Shown here piece after piece: positions 8,717 to 17,897 of a stretch of DNA of 43,655 nucleotides. The first letter of the stretch is position 1, and every line of letters starts with the position of its first letter. Location of the stretch: assembly GCA_030698625.1 (NCBI GenBank), contig JAUYMS010000047.1, positions 76,210 to 119,864 of the forward strand, written 5' to 3'. The notes under the pieces are model-generated. The model saw only the letters and a program-made list of their open reading frames with translations, ran no database searches and had not been told where the DNA came from. The DNA comes from Candidatus Omnitrophota bacterium (GTDB lineage: Bacteria; Omnitrophota; Omnitrophia; Omnitrophales; Aquincolibacteriaceae). The position numbers and the translations under genes are program-made.

Positions 8717-9229
8717 TTAAGCGCGGAAGAACTCAACAATCCTATACCCCATAATAAGATAGATGCACACGGCAATAAGCAGTTTTGCGAATATGGAGCC
8801 GATGCGGCCGATGAGGCCGCCGACGCCGGCCTTAATCGCCTGCCCCAGATCCTTGCGGACAAGGAGTTCTACGAGAACGGCTCCGAGGAAGATTCCGAGA
8901 AAGGTTCCGGGGATGGCTCCAATTCCAAAGAAGAGTGCCCCGACTCCGGCTCCGACGATGCCTCCGATGATTGCGCCTACGACGGCGCCATTGGACGCGC
9001 CGAGTTTCTTGGCACCGATCACAACGGCAACGTATTCCAGTACTTCGCCGACTGCATAGAGAACGGCGATCAGACTCAGGGTAATGACATCAAAGATGGC
9101 GAAGTCCGTCATGAAAGCAAACGCCAACGCGCCCATCAAGATGAAGAACGTGCCGAAAGAGGTGAAAAAGATTCCGAAGAACCCGATAAGGCTAAAGAGA
9201 ATTAAGACGGCAAATGCGGCGTATTCCAC
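8717..9229 (-). CDS. DUF456 family membrane protein
   Basis: 170 aa. GTG start at 9229 overlaps the TAG of the upstream protease gene (TAGTG), so the two are translationally coupled. Four or so membrane helices; the diagnostic Gly-rich core (GAIIGGIVGAGVGALFFGIGAIPGTF in segments, then GIFLGAVLVELL) matches DUF456 (PF04306), integral membrane proteins of unknown function. Neighbours are likewise envelope proteins (M48 protease, DUF4139, DUF4126). Confidence 0.8.
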   Translation of the reverse strand: MEYAAFAVLILFSLIGFFGIFFTSFGTFFILMGALAFAFMTDFAIFDVITLSLIAVLYAVGEVLEYVAVVIGAKKLGASNGAVVGAIIGGIVGAGVGALFFGIGAIPGTFLGIFLGAVLVELLVRKDLGQAIKAGVGGLIGRIGSIFAKLLIAVCIYLIMGYRIVEFFRA

Positions 9230-10077
9230 TAGAGGCGCGACGCACTCGGGTCGACGCTAATACTCGCATGAGCCAGCGCTTTGAGCCGCGCTATCCTGTC
9301 GGGAGTCGGAGGATGTGATTGAAAAAACGGGATACTTCCCCCGCCGCTCGAAAGCTTCGCCAGCTTCTCAAGAAACCGGACCAGCCCATGACTTTCATAA
9401 TGCGTACGCCGCGTCAGGTAATAGCCGATGGAGTCGGCCTCGTATTCGTCGCTTCTTCCGTACTTGGTGAGGAGCCCCTTGCCCGCAAGGGAAGCGGCCA
9501 TTTGCTGAATCGCACCGGGATCCCCTTTTGCAGAAAGCATCTGCCCGATATACTGAAGACCATACGCCCTTGAAATAGATTTCGCCGGATGCCGCTCATA
9601 GGCATGCCCTACTTCGTGCGCAATGACGCCCGCAAGCTCGTCAGGACTATCGACAAAATTGAGCAGCCCGGTATGCACGTAAATAGAACCGCCGGGGATG
9701 GTAAACGCATTAGGCGCGGCGTCTTCGACCACGTAAAATTTATAATCAAAGTCGCGGCGCGGCAGGACATTGACTAACTCCTGACCGATAGCTTTTACAA
9801 TGCCGTTCATCCCGGCATTGTCGCTGATTTTCATTTCCTGCGCGATTGACTGCGCGATATTATTCCCGAGAGCAATCTCCTGGTCGAGAGGCACGATATT
9901 GAAGTCGTTGACCAACGGGGTAATATAGGCGCAACCCGACATCCCCACAAAAAGAAAAACCGAAAATCCAATGAGGATCGCCAAGAGGACAAGCTTGAAG
10001 AGACGCGTCACGATAAATTTCAGCACGACGAGCGCACCAATCAGAATGAGAATGCCAAGAAAGAGACTTTGGTCCAA
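9229..10077 (-). CDS. M48 family membrane-anchored zinc metalloprotease
   Basis: 282 aa. N-terminal hydrophobic segments (about residues 5-19 and 28-46) are followed by a possible lipidated Cys (SGC at 47-49). The catalytic HEVGH zinc motif is at 154-158 and the third ligand lies in DEYEADSIG at about 210-218, as in the M48/BepA-like peptidases that degrade or help assemble envelope proteins. NAFTIPGGSIYVHTGLL is the usual M48 strand ahead of HExxH, and SHPPTPDRI near the C-terminus is also a family hallmark. Only 3 nt separate it from the DUF4139 gene upstream and it overlaps DUF456 downstream. Confidence 0.92.
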   Translation of the reverse strand: MDQSLFLGILILIGALVVLKFIVTRLFKLVLLAILIGFSVFLFVGMSGCAYITPLVNDFNIVPLDQEIALGNNIAQSIAQEMKISDNAGMNGIVKAIGQELVNVLPRRDFDYKFYVVEDAAPNAFTIPGGSIYVHTGLLNFVDSPDELAGVIAHEVGHAYERHPAKSISRAYGLQYIGQMLSAKGDPGAIQQMAASLAGKGLLTKYGRSDEYEADSIGYYLTRRTHYESHGLVRFLEKLAKLSSGGGSIPFFQSHPPTPDRIARLKALAHASISVDPSASRL

Positions 10078-10080
10078 GGA

Positions 10081-11505
10081 TTATAGTCCTACGCGTACGC
10101 GGTATCGTACTTTGACTTCGCCATTCTGAGGCACGGATACCGGGAATTTGAGTGTGAAGGCGTCTGTCTTTTCATAAGGATGAGAGTTTGAAACAAGCGA
10201 CCAGTTGCCGCTCATGCGTTCCATCACGACGACATCAGCGCTTTCCTTCTTATGATTGTTGAGTGTGATTTCCCACTCGGATTCCGTCATTTTAGTCGTT
10301 AGTTTCTGAAAATCCGTCTGTCTCTTTTTAGCGATCACATCAAAAGACCGTCCCACTTGGAGTTTCACTTCTTCGTCTTTGGGGGTGGGCGCAATCTGCG
10401 ATTCGCCGATAAACTCTTGATTCCCTTGAGCATCACGGGCATAGACCCGCATGACACCGCCCGGCAGCGGAACACCGAGGCCGTTCTCTTTGCTGTTCCT
10501 AAATTTTAAGTGCACCTGCACCGGCTCTTTCTGTTCCTCATCGGCTGCGGCACCCTGGTAATAGCCCTGCGCCCCGACCACACGGCGTTCCTTTGTAACA
10601 CCGACCCCATCGCCTTCAAAGAGAAGCAGCTGCTTGCTCTCGTTGTTCTTAATGGAAGTCCGGCGATCGAGATTGTAGACGTGATACTCGAATAGATCCT
10701 CTTCCTCGAACTGTGACTCCATCGCGACCCCGGAGAAGGCCATGCCACGCGCCTGCATCGCAACTGCCTTGTGCGCCAAAGAAGTGCGCTGAACATCCCC
10801 GGCCACGAATTTGATGCGGGCATTCTCATAGGCTGTTCCGCTTTGATTATCCAGTGTCACCCACGCCGAAAGTTTGGCAGGTTGATTGTCCTCACCCAGC
10901 ACCAGGACATAATCGGTCTTCCAACTTATATTGGTCGTGAGGTAGGAAAGTTCGAGATCGCGGCGCTGACCGCTTTTGATCTCGTAATTCCAAATCAGGG
11001 TCGGCTCCGTGATGAGATCAACAGGAACTCCGGGCAGTACTTGCGTGCCGGGATGCCCGATAAATATTTCCTCCCCTATTTGATAAATGGGGCCGTTTGT
11101 CGAAAGCAGAATCGCCTCCACGGTTTCTTTGCGGTCCTGGAATTCGTTCCAATCGACAATCTTGATCTTCTTGCCCACATACTTCTCAAGCAGTACCCCC
11201 GGCCCTACTAGATCGTAGGCAAAGTTTTGTTCCAAGATACGGAAGTCTCCGCCCGATGAGGCAGCCCTCACGTTCACGCTTTCGGGAATAAGGCTCGCAG
11301 CCACACCGGCCCAATGCAGCTCTCCCCCATTCACATCCAACACAGGAGAGCGAGTCTCCTTGACGAATGCCAGATTGTTGTTGTACACGGTTACTTCGAC
11401 CGAAGTTTGGTCACCGAGAGGACTCTTGTTAACGGCCTCGGCCGTCCCGCTAAAAGCAACATTGAATAGCATGCCGAATAGAATAAGAATCATTGCCTTC
11501 TTCAT
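10081..11505 (-). CDS. Secreted DUF4139 domain protein
   Basis: 474 aa with a signal peptide (residues 1-24, ILILFGMLFNVAFSGTAEA). The family signature is visible: VTVYNNNLAFVKETR near the N-terminus, then LELSYLTTNISWKTDYVL and LSAWVTLDNQSGTAYENA, and a beta-rich C-terminus ending KVRYRVRVGL. DUF4139 (PF13598) proteins are predicted extracytoplasmic beta-sandwich proteins without an assigned activity. The ATG overlaps the stop of the DUF4126 gene (ATGA at 11502-11505). Confidence 0.88.
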   Translation of the reverse strand: MKKAMILILFGMLFNVAFSGTAEAVNKSPLGDQTSVEVTVYNNNLAFVKETRSPVLDVNGGELHWAGVAASLIPESVNVRAASSGGDFRILEQNFAYDLVGPGVLLEKYVGKKIKIVDWNEFQDRKETVEAILLSTNGPIYQIGEEIFIGHPGTQVLPGVPVDLITEPTLIWNYEIKSGQRRDLELSYLTTNISWKTDYVLVLGEDNQPAKLSAWVTLDNQSGTAYENARIKFVAGDVQRTSLAHKAVAMQARGMAFSGVAMESQFEEEDLFEYHVYNLDRRTSIKNNESKQLLLFEGDGVGVTKERRVVGAQGYYQGAAADEEQKEPVQVHLKFRNSKENGLGVPLPGGVMRVYARDAQGNQEFIGESQIAPTPKDEEVKLQVGRSFDVIAKKRQTDFQKLTTKMTESEWEITLNNHKKESADVVVMERMSGNWSLVSNSHPYEKTDAFTLKFPVSVPQNGEVKVRYRVRVGL

Positions 11506-12101
11506 AGTTGAGCTGCCTTTCTCTTAAATAAAAAAATGAATATCTTTTTGAAAAAACGGAATAGTTTCGGGAGCAGCCAAATTGAAAGTCCGAAAAAAAG
11601 TATAACCAGCACAGCTATGACAACCGGGTGCTTGATGATGAGCCAGATTGAGCCCAGCACGCAGGCGTCCTCGGCCAAGCTTGCGGCCGTGTTGCTGAAT
11701 GGCTCGGGTGAAGCATTAATGGCAACGCGGCTACTCGCCTTCATCATATGCGCATCAAGGGCCACGGCACCGCCCATAATGGCGGTGGCGGTTTGCGCGA
11801 AGGCATTAGCGTCGGCCGCAGCGAGGTAAGCCAAGGCTGCGCCGCCGATCGGCCGAATGGCGGTGTGAACTGCGTCCCAGGCAGAGTCCACGTAAGGCAC
11901 CTTATCCGCTACGAATTCGATGATGTAGAGTATGAGGGCCGCCGCGATCACGATGGGGTCCGCGAGCACTTCCAATTCACCCGGAAGAGCGATCCAGGCC
12001 ATGCGGTGGGCTAGACCTAGACCGGCCATGGTGAGGTAAAGATTAATGCCCGAGGCCCATGTAGAACCTAAGAGGAGCCCGTAATACGCTAAAAGTTCCA
12101 T
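11502..12101 (-). CDS. DUF4126 family membrane protein
   Basis: 199 aa, multi-pass membrane protein. Matches DUF4126 by SGINLYLTMAGLGLAHR near the start, EFVADKVPYVDSAWDAVHT and IRPIGGAALAYLA. The end of the protein is hydrophobic then strongly basic (KLFRFFKKIFIFLFKRK). Function is not established for the family. It is stop-start coupled to the DUF4139 gene. Confidence 0.85.
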   Translation of the reverse strand: MELLAYYGLLLGSTWASGINLYLTMAGLGLAHRMAWIALPGELEVLADPIVIAAALILYIIEFVADKVPYVDSAWDAVHTAIRPIGGAALAYLAAADANAFAQTATAIMGGAVALDAHMMKASSRVAINASPEPFSNTAASLAEDACVLGSIWLIIKHPVVIAVLVILFFGLSIWLLPKLFRFFKKIFIFLFKRKAAQL

Positions 12102-12121
12102 ACATCCCTATAGACGGAAAG

Positions 12122-12170
12122 CGTCTGAGGAAAATTCAGGCCTTCTCCTAGAGTATGGGAGCCTCAGACG
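12122..12170. other. Inverted repeat around the 3' end of the 12148-12489 gene
   Basis: CGTCTGAGG at 12122-12130 and CCTCAGACG at 12162-12170 are perfect complements separated by 31 nt, spanning the stop codon. No U-run follows on the minus strand, so an intrinsic terminator is not convincing; an mRNA-stabilising hairpin between two operon segments is possible. Confidence 0.4.
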
Positions 12171-12489
12171 GAGCGTCGCTCGGTATATCCTTCGGGGCAT
12201 CGGAAATCACCTGTTTAGCGGCATCGGATACTTTCGATTCCGCCTGCTGGACAGTTGCCGGACCGGCAAGCTTGAAGCGCTCGGCCCGCCGCTGGGCGAT
12301 AATGACCTTCCTGTCCTCGGGCGATTTTCCCAGAGTGACAAACCAGTCACCTGCTTGGTCGAACCAGTTCTCCTGAAAGCTTGTTTCCACTCCAGCCGCG
12401 GGGCTCAGTCCCGCCGCACTTTCAATCGCAAACCCAGTTCCAACACTTGCAAGACAAACCATCATCGTCACTAAGATAAGCTTCTTCAT
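12148..12489 (-). CDS. Small secreted protein, 113 aa
   Basis: ATG 12489 is preceded by AAGGAGAAG. Signal peptide at residues 1-22 (LILVTMMVCLASVGTGFA). The mature part contains ENWFDQAGDWFVTLGKSPEDRKVIIAQRRAER and a low-complexity C-terminal tail rich in Asp/Ala/Pro (SDAPKDIPSDAPSEAPIL). The central piece suggests a short amphipathic helix; no family recognised. Lies between the single-pass protein and DUF4126 in the minus-strand run. Confidence 0.75.
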   Translation of the reverse strand: MKKLILVTMMVCLASVGTGFAIESAAGLSPAAGVETSFQENWFDQAGDWFVTLGKSPEDRKVIIAQRRAERFKLAGPATVQQAESKVSDAAKQVISDAPKDIPSDAPSEAPIL

Positions 12490-12506
12490 ATTTAACTTCT
12501 CCTTGT

Positions 12507-12692
12507 TTATGCTCCGCTTTGCCCGGTGCTGTCGCTGGCAGTTCCTCCGCCTTCAGCGCCGCCCTTTTTCCCACCGCCCTTACTTATCCGCAAATAGGCA
12601 ACGATAAAAAAAGCCAGAAGGAGCAGCACCCCGATGGCGAGGACGCCACCGCCCATGTTCTCGAGCTGCTCCAAAATTTTTTCTATACTCAT
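12507..12692 (-). CDS. Small single-pass membrane protein, 61 aa
   Basis: ATG 12692 lies five bases after the citrate synthase stop and has no separate strong Shine-Dalgarno, so it is probably coupled to gltA. One membrane helix (about residues 15-33, GVLAIGVLLLLAFFIVAYL) and a Gly/Lys/Ser-rich cytoplasmic or periplasmic tail (SKGGGKKGGAEGGG). No family recognised. Confidence 0.65.
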   Translation of the reverse strand: MSIEKILEQLENMGGGVLAIGVLLLLAFFIVAYLRISKGGGKKGGAEGGGTASDSTGQSGA

Positions 12693-12697
12693 GGGAT

Positions 12698-14011
12698 TTA
12701 CCGCTTGTTGATAGGAACGTAAAGCCGCTTTTCGGAACCCGTATAGATCTGCCGCGGACGGTTGATCCTGAGGCCAGGCGTATCAAACATTTCCTTCCAC
12801 TGTGCGATCCAGCCCGGCATACGGCCGATGGCAAACATGACCGTGAACATGTTGACCGGAATCCCGATCGCTCTCAAGATAATGCCGCTGTAGAAGTCGA
12901 CATTCGGGTATAGTTTGCGCTCGATAAAGTACTCATCTTTGAGCGCCACTTCTTCAAGCTGCCGAGCAATATCTAACAGCGGCGTTGAAAGACCCAATGC
13001 CTTAAGCACCTTCGCGGACTGACTCTTCAAGATCGTAGCGCGGGGATCAAAGTTCTTGTAAACCCGGTGTCCGAATCCCATGAGACGGACACCCGGCTCT
13101 TTATCCTTGACGCGCTGGATAAAGCCGGCGACATCGCCTCCCCGGTCAACAATACCGCTGAGCATTTCAATCACGGCCTGGTTCGCACCGCCGTGCAAGG
13201 GGCCCCACAAGGCGCAAATGCCGGCTGAAATCGAGGCATACAGATTGGCCTGACTCGAACCCACCATACGAACCGTCGACGTACTGCAGTTCTGCTCGTG
13301 GTCGGCATGCAGGATCAGAATCATTTCCAGCGCTTTGGCGACATCGGGGTTTACTTGATAAGGCTCGGCAGGCACTGCAAACATCATATTCAGAAAGTTT
13401 TCGACATAGCCCAATTTATTCAAAGGGCCGATAAAGGGGTGGCCGATCGACTTCTTGTACGAAAACGCGGCAACCGTGCTTACCTTGGAAAGGAGCCGGC
13501 TGATATTGTTGTCGATATGCTCGGGGGCATTCTCAAGACAGTCCGGATAGTAACTCGATAACGAGCATATCATCGACGATAGAATCGACATGGGATGAGA
13601 CGTCGCAGGATAACCGTTAAAAAAACGCTTCATATCCTCGTGAATCATGGATTCTTGAGATATGGCGTCGGAGAATGTTTCGAGTTCACTCTCGGAAGGA
13701 AGATGCCCATAAATCAGAAGATACGTAACTTCCAGAAAACTGGACTTTTCGGCCAACTCTTCAATGGGATAACCCCGATACCTGAGGATCCCTTTTTCCC
13801 CGTCAATATAAGTAATGGCGCTCTCGCAGGATCCTGTGTTCCCATAGCCGGGGTCGAAAGCGATATAGGAGGTTTCGGCTCGCAGTTTTGTGATATCCAC
13901 TGCATGCTCCCCTTCGCTCCCCTTAAATACAGGTAATTTCACTGTGTTGCCGTCAGCGAGCCTGAGTTCGGCTTCACCAACGCTCTCGATCGTATTATTG
14001 CTTTTCGTCAT
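12698..14011 (-). CDS. gltA: Citrate synthase, type I
   Basis: Condenses acetyl-CoA and oxaloacetate to citrate, the entry step of the TCA cycle. 437 aa from ATG 14011, which has GGAGAAGGAGAG just upstream; the frame is open to 14089 but those codons contain the leader. Catalytic and signature blocks are present: DPGYGNTGSCESAITYIDG (N-terminal type I feature), HADHEQNCSTSTVR, GPLHGGANQAVIEML with the first catalytic His, GFGHRVYKNFDPRA with the second, and VDFYSGI with the catalytic Asp. Length is typical (about 430 aa). It heads the minus-strand run of envelope genes but has no metabolic neighbour in the window. Confidence 0.96.
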   Translation of the reverse strand: MTKSNNTIESVGEAELRLADGNTVKLPVFKGSEGEHAVDITKLRAETSYIAFDPGYGNTGSCESAITYIDGEKGILRYRGYPIEELAEKSSFLEVTYLLIYGHLPSESELETFSDAISQESMIHEDMKRFFNGYPATSHPMSILSSMICSLSSYYPDCLENAPEHIDNNISRLLSKVSTVAAFSYKKSIGHPFIGPLNKLGYVENFLNMMFAVPAEPYQVNPDVAKALEMILILHADHEQNCSTSTVRMVGSSQANLYASISAGICALWGPLHGGANQAVIEMLSGIVDRGGDVAGFIQRVKDKEPGVRLMGFGHRVYKNFDPRATILKSQSAKVLKALGLSTPLLDIARQLEEVALKDEYFIERKLYPNVDFYSGIILRAIGIPVNMFTVMFAIGRMPGWIAQWKEMFDTPGLRINRPRQIYTGSEKRLYVPINKR

Positions 14012-14041
14012 GGCGCACTCTCCTTCTCCTAGTGGGGTTAC

Positions 14042-14047
14042 ATTATA
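14042..14047 (-). promoter_or_regulatory. Probable -10 box for gltA
   Basis: A perfect TATAAT on the minus strand inside an AT-rich run (TATATATAATG), placing the transcript start about 25 nt before ATG 14011. No convincing -35 hexamer is seen 16-18 nt upstream, so this is tentative. Confidence 0.4.
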
Positions 14048-14106
14048 TATAGAGGATAGCCATGAGTCGCCTCCTTTTTCAAGGGGCACCCCTGCGGGAA
14101 GGGGTT

Positions 14107-14526
14107 TTAGGGAAGATAATACGGAAGTGAGGGTATACTACGGGCAATTCGGACCTGCTGCCGGCGAATTTTGTTCTCTTCTTCGATCTCCAGGAGCATG
14201 CGTTTCTTCTGCCAGTAGGCGATCAGGGCTGCAAGGCTGATAATCTCGAAAACCGTCATGAGCGTCAGCGCACCGCGTCGATGCCTCTTTTGTTCCACTT
14301 CCATCTTCTTAAACGCGGCATCGATCTGCCGGTCATTCATAATGCGCGACTCGGCATCCACATACACGCCATTCTCGATCTTTTCGTACTGAGCGATCTC
14401 TTCGGTAAGCGACCAGGTCGTTAACGCGCTCGAGAACAATACGGCAACCAAAGCGCTTAGTGCGAGCCAGAGGATCCCGACCTGAGTCACACGCATTCTT
14501 GCCTTCCCCAAGTGGATTGTTTTCAT
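14107..14526 (-). CDS. Small membrane protein with two helices, 139 aa
   Basis: Two membrane helices (about residues 17-38 and 87-104) flank a 45-residue polar loop (DAESRIMNDRQIDAAFKKMEVEQKRHRR); the C-terminal part is basic and helical (KKRMLLEIEEENKIRRQQVR). ATG 14526 overlaps the original stop of the broken GspE gene (ATGA), so it was the next gene of that operon. No family recognised. The gene itself looks intact. Confidence 0.7.
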   Translation of the reverse strand: MKTIHLGKARMRVTQVGILWLALSALVAVLFSSALTTWSLTEEIAQYEKIENGVYVDAESRIMNDRQIDAAFKKMEVEQKRHRRGALTLMTVFEIISLAALIAYWQKKRMLLEIEEENKIRRQQVRIARSIPSLPYYLP

Positions 14527-16090
14527 ACTAATGTCGCCTTCGGCAGCAGCGAGCCCATGAGCTCCGCTTCTAACATCGGCGCCACCTTTTCGATTTCATC
14601 CAACGACGTTATGCCTTCGGCAACCTTTTCTACTGCGGCTTCGGAGTGTGTTCCTTACGGCAGCCTTCGCAGATCCTTCTAACGAGGCGTTGTGCGACGA
14701 TCGTCACAAGCGATGACGAAATAAGGTAGGGCTCCAGACCGATGTCGACTAACCGCGTTACTGCCGCGATAGAGCTGTTCGTATGCAGGGTAGAGAAAAC
14801 CAGGTGGCCGGTCAGCGAGGAACGGAAAGCAATATCTGCCGTGTCGCGGTCACGGATTTCCCCCACCAAAATCACGTTCGGATCCTGCCGCAAAATGCTC
14901 CTGAGTGACGTTGCAAAGGTTACATTCTTGCCCGGGTTGATCTGGATCTGATTAATACCGTCAATTAAGTATTCTATGGGGCCTTCGATACTCACGATGT
15001 TGTCGACATTCGTGCCCTTTATATAATTTAGTGCGGCATAGAGGGTGGAGGTCTTACCCGAACCCGTCGGCCCCGTAATCAGCACCATGCCCTGCGGTTG
15101 ACTAAAGGTTTCGATCAATCAAGCGCTCTCTGCCGGGGCAAGTCCGATCTTGTGGAGTTCGACACGCGCTTCGCGGGTATCCAGCAGCCGAATCACGATC
15201 TTCTCTCCATAGAAGGTCGGCGAAATCACCACGCGCAAATCCACTTTACGATCATCTACCAAAATCGCCGCGCGGCCGTCTTGCGCCTTACGCATCTCCG
15301 CGATATCGAGCTCGGCAAGAATCTTTATACGTGCCGATAGCGCCGGCCTCAGCATGGCGGGCACCTGCATGATCGGGCGCAGTGAGCCGTCGACGCGAAA
15401 GCGCACTTGAACGAATTTTGATTGCGGCTCAATATGAATATCACTCGCCCGCAGCTTAATCGCATTACTCAGGATAAGATTCACGAGCTTCACGACCACC
15501 GAACTTTCGTTACACAAGTTCTCGATATCCAAAAAATCTCTACGGTGATCGTGATCCTTAGTCATCTCAATCTTCGCTTCATCGATGAGATTGTCCAGCG
15601 ACACACGCACGATCTCGTCAAAACGGTAGTATTTATCAATACAGTCGCCAATTTGAGGACGAGGGCAATAAACGGGCCGAACACGCATTCCGGTTAAGGC
15701 GCGCACATCATCCAGATCATTTAAGTTAAGCGGATTGGAGGTTGCAATAACCAGTTCGCCGTCTTCTTCTCGCATCGGGAAAACGGCATAGCGCTTCGCG
15801 ATATCGTAGGAAAGCAGTTCGGTTGCGGAGGGGTCGATGTCTTCTGTCGAAAACTCTGCATAGGCAACCCCATAAGCCCTCGACGCAGTCCTCATCACAT
15901 CCTCTTCGGCCACGAGGTTGAGCTCGACCAGGATCTCGGGAAGCATTTTTTTCGGTTCGAGGCGCCGATACCTTTCGGCTGATCGGATCTGATCCGGTGT
16001 TATTCGATTCTCATGGGTAAGTCTAGAAATTACTGTCTGCAAAGCGGATTCCCCTTGTCTAACTACATGCACATGTAACGCAGGAAGCAT
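14523..16090 (-). pseudogene. Broken GspE/PilB-type secretion/pilus ATPase
   Basis: Part 1 (16090-15119, up to 323 aa; TTG 16042 with AAGGGGAA upstream is a better start than ATG 16090) holds the GspE N-domain and the start of the ATPase (ASDIHIEPQ, RVDGSLRPI). It ends at an in-frame TGA (15121-15119). Part 2 continues in the same frame from the very next codon: Walker [13 protein letters not shown], Walker [17 protein letters not shown] and the [12 protein letters not shown] box. It then stops at 14630 after [13 protein letters not shown]. The genuine GspE tail (VAEGITSLDEIEKVAPML) follows in another frame, 14636-14523. About 80 residues, including the second CxxC and the GRxG...E region, are missing. 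This is one nonsense change plus one frame-shifting deletion in a gene for type II secretion or type IV pilus assembly. Confidence 0.85.
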
Positions 16091-16376
16091 GCCAGGTATG
16101 AGGTAAATGATGACGATTCTTAGCCTATGGCCGTGGCTAACATTCGTTACTGAGTAGGACCGACCCAGACAGTTATCGCATTCGATGGACGAAAAATCTT
16201 TTCAAAAGATCCGTGGGGAGATCGCTGTGGCAATCCGCTATAGCATCCTATAGCATGGGAAAGTGAATCTTATATACGGCTAATTTAAGGGAGCGGACAG
16301 CTAAATAGACACGGCTGTTCATATTTTAAGTCATTTTGGTGAATTATCACAACGGATTCGTTGAAATTCAGCGACC

Positions 16377-16964
16377 CTATGCGATCTTGGTCAACGTATT
16401 TTGATCCGTGTGGTGGAAGAGCTGGTTCTGACCATGGATCTGAAGCTGGGTATCCTCGTCGTAGCTAAAACTGCCGTCATTATTAATGGCAATTTTGACG
16501 ACGTATCGCACCGTCTTAAAGGCCATGTCGAGAAAAGGATTCGAGGTAATTCCATAGGTCTGCGAGCCAGCCTCAGCCACCAACTCATACTGCTTGGCAT
16601 CAGGCTCAACCTTGCCGCCTGCATTAACTGTGACGCCCCGCGGCACCAAAAAACTGCGGAGGGCTTGTTTGTCTTTGGGGTCCCAAAGCCAATACCCCAA
16701 CTCCTCATGAAAAGGATCTTCCTGCCCTAGCGGCCAAGCCGTCATCCGGTAACGCAACGCGTAGAGCAACTGCGGTCCGTTGACTACCGGGCCAAAAGGC
16801 TCAAAGACAATTTTTTCACGATACTTTGTTTGAACCTGCCCGTCCTTCGCAGCTGACACGTCTAACCCTTTATCCTCTTCCCATGCACCCGCCAAATGTG
16901 AGAAAGGACCAAGGTTCTTTGCGACATCCGGATCAACTGCGTCAGCCTTATCAAAAACATCCAT
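16377..16964 (-). CDS. Heme-binding beta-barrel (nitrobindin/FABP-like) protein
   Basis: 195 aa from ATG 16964 with GGGGAG upstream; the open frame extends to 17033 into the SPFH gene but lacks a ribosome site there. Beta-rich protein with LGPFSHLAGAWEEDKG (degenerate GxWxGxG), YREKIVFEPFGP, ELGYWLWDP and the C-terminal FHHTDQNTLTKI, matching the THAP4/nitrobindin heme-binding domain family (PF08768, formerly DUF1794). Nitrobindins bind heme through a C-terminal His; a His pair is present here. Whether heme is bound cannot be seen. It follows the SPFH gene by 13 nt. The gap 16091-16376 upstream of its 3' end has only short repeats (CTATAGCAT twice at about 16239-16257). Confidence 0.75.
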   Translation of the reverse strand: MDVFDKADAVDPDVAKNLGPFSHLAGAWEEDKGLDVSAAKDGQVQTKYREKIVFEPFGPVVNGPQLLYALRYRMTAWPLGQEDPFHEELGYWLWDPKDKQALRSFLVPRGVTVNAGGKVEPDAKQYELVAEAGSQTYGITSNPFLDMAFKTVRYVVKIAINNDGSFSYDEDTQLQIHGQNQLFHHTDQNTLTKIA

Positions 16965-16977
16965 TGAGTTTCTCCCC

Positions 16978-17859
16978 TTATACGACTTCTGACTTAGAAC
17001 CGTTATTGAAAGGCGCGAGCCCCGCCAAATCACCCACGATATTAATCAGCTGTGCGTTAGCCGGCACAATCACCTTGGTATTATCTTCGAGAGCCGTCTC
17101 TACGGTCTGAAGCCGCTTCAACAGCTGCGCATTCCCTATAAAATACTTGTTCGCGGATTCATTGACAAGGCGTATGGCTTCGGCTTCCCCTTCGGCCTGC
17201 AAAATGCGCGCTTGTTTTACGCCCTCCGCACGCTTGATGGCTGAGCGTTTTGCACCGTCGGCCTCGGTTTCGACGGCCGTCGCATAATCCACGGCAGCGA
17301 CTTTCTCGTTTTCGGCCTTCACGATCTTATTCATGGTTTCTTGCACATCTTTGGGCGGATCGATTTGCTTCAGCTCGGTACGCACAATAACAATACCCCA
17401 CGTCTGCGTTTCTTGGATCAAGACCTTATGGAGCTCGCTGTTGATGCGGCCGCGCTCGCTGTTGGCTGATTTTAGAGTGAGCGTACCGATAATGTTTCTG
17501 AGCGTCGTGCGCGCCAGGTTCACGATCTGGTATTGCACGCGATTCACTCTATACTGTGAATGTTTGACGCTCTCTTCATCGTCGTTAATCTTGAAATACA
17601 CCTGCGCATCCACCGAAGCATTCAGGTTATCGTCGGTGATGATTTCCTGCGGCTCGGCGTCGATCATCTGCTCCGTAATATTGATCTGGTACATTTGATC
17701 AACCGCGGGAATGATCCAGTGGAAGCCCGGCTGGGCAAACTTCTTATACTTACCGAAGCGCTCGACGAGCCCCCGGTGAGTTGGCCGCACGATCCTGATT
17801 CCTGAAAAGAAAAGAATAGCGAGTGCTACGCAGAGTGCAGTTCCTACTGAAAAGCCCAT
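16978..17859 (-). CDS. SPFH/stomatin-like membrane scaffold protein
   Basis: 293 aa from ATG 17859 with AGGAGG upstream. One N-terminal membrane helix (residues 4-20), then the SPFH/band 7 domain (GLVERFGKYKKFAQPGFHWIIP, TDDNLNASVDAQVYFKI) and a helical, Ala/Glu-rich C-terminal part (ADGAKRSAIKRAEGVKQARI). This is the layout of the stomatin/QmcA group, which oligomerise in the membrane and organise or protect membrane proteases. There is no NfeD gene next to it. Confidence 0.93.
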   Translation of the reverse strand: MGFSVGTALCVALAILFFSGIRIVRPTHRGLVERFGKYKKFAQPGFHWIIPAVDQMYQINITEQMIDAEPQEIITDDNLNASVDAQVYFKINDDEESVKHSQYRVNRVQYQIVNLARTTLRNIIGTLTLKSANSERGRINSELHKVLIQETQTWGIVIVRTELKQIDPPKDVQETMNKIVKAENEKVAAVDYATAVETEADGAKRSAIKRAEGVKQARILQAEGEAEAIRLVNESANKYFIGNAQLLKRLQTVETALEDNTKVIVPANAQLINIVGDLAGLAPFNNGSKSEVV

Positions 17860-17897
17860 AACAGCCTCCTATATCACGAGTGAATTGGGTTCGTATT

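Noticed and set aside
14070-14105. Intrinsic terminator at the GC-rich CCCC...GGGG repeat before gltA
   Set aside because: Short stem, and the T-run lies on the plus strand where no gene ends.
15119-15121. TGA in the GspE gene as selenocysteine or reassigned codon
   Set aside because: No SECIS-like hairpin was evident, GspE has no Cys at that place, other genes end naturally at TGA, and a second lesion is present downstream.
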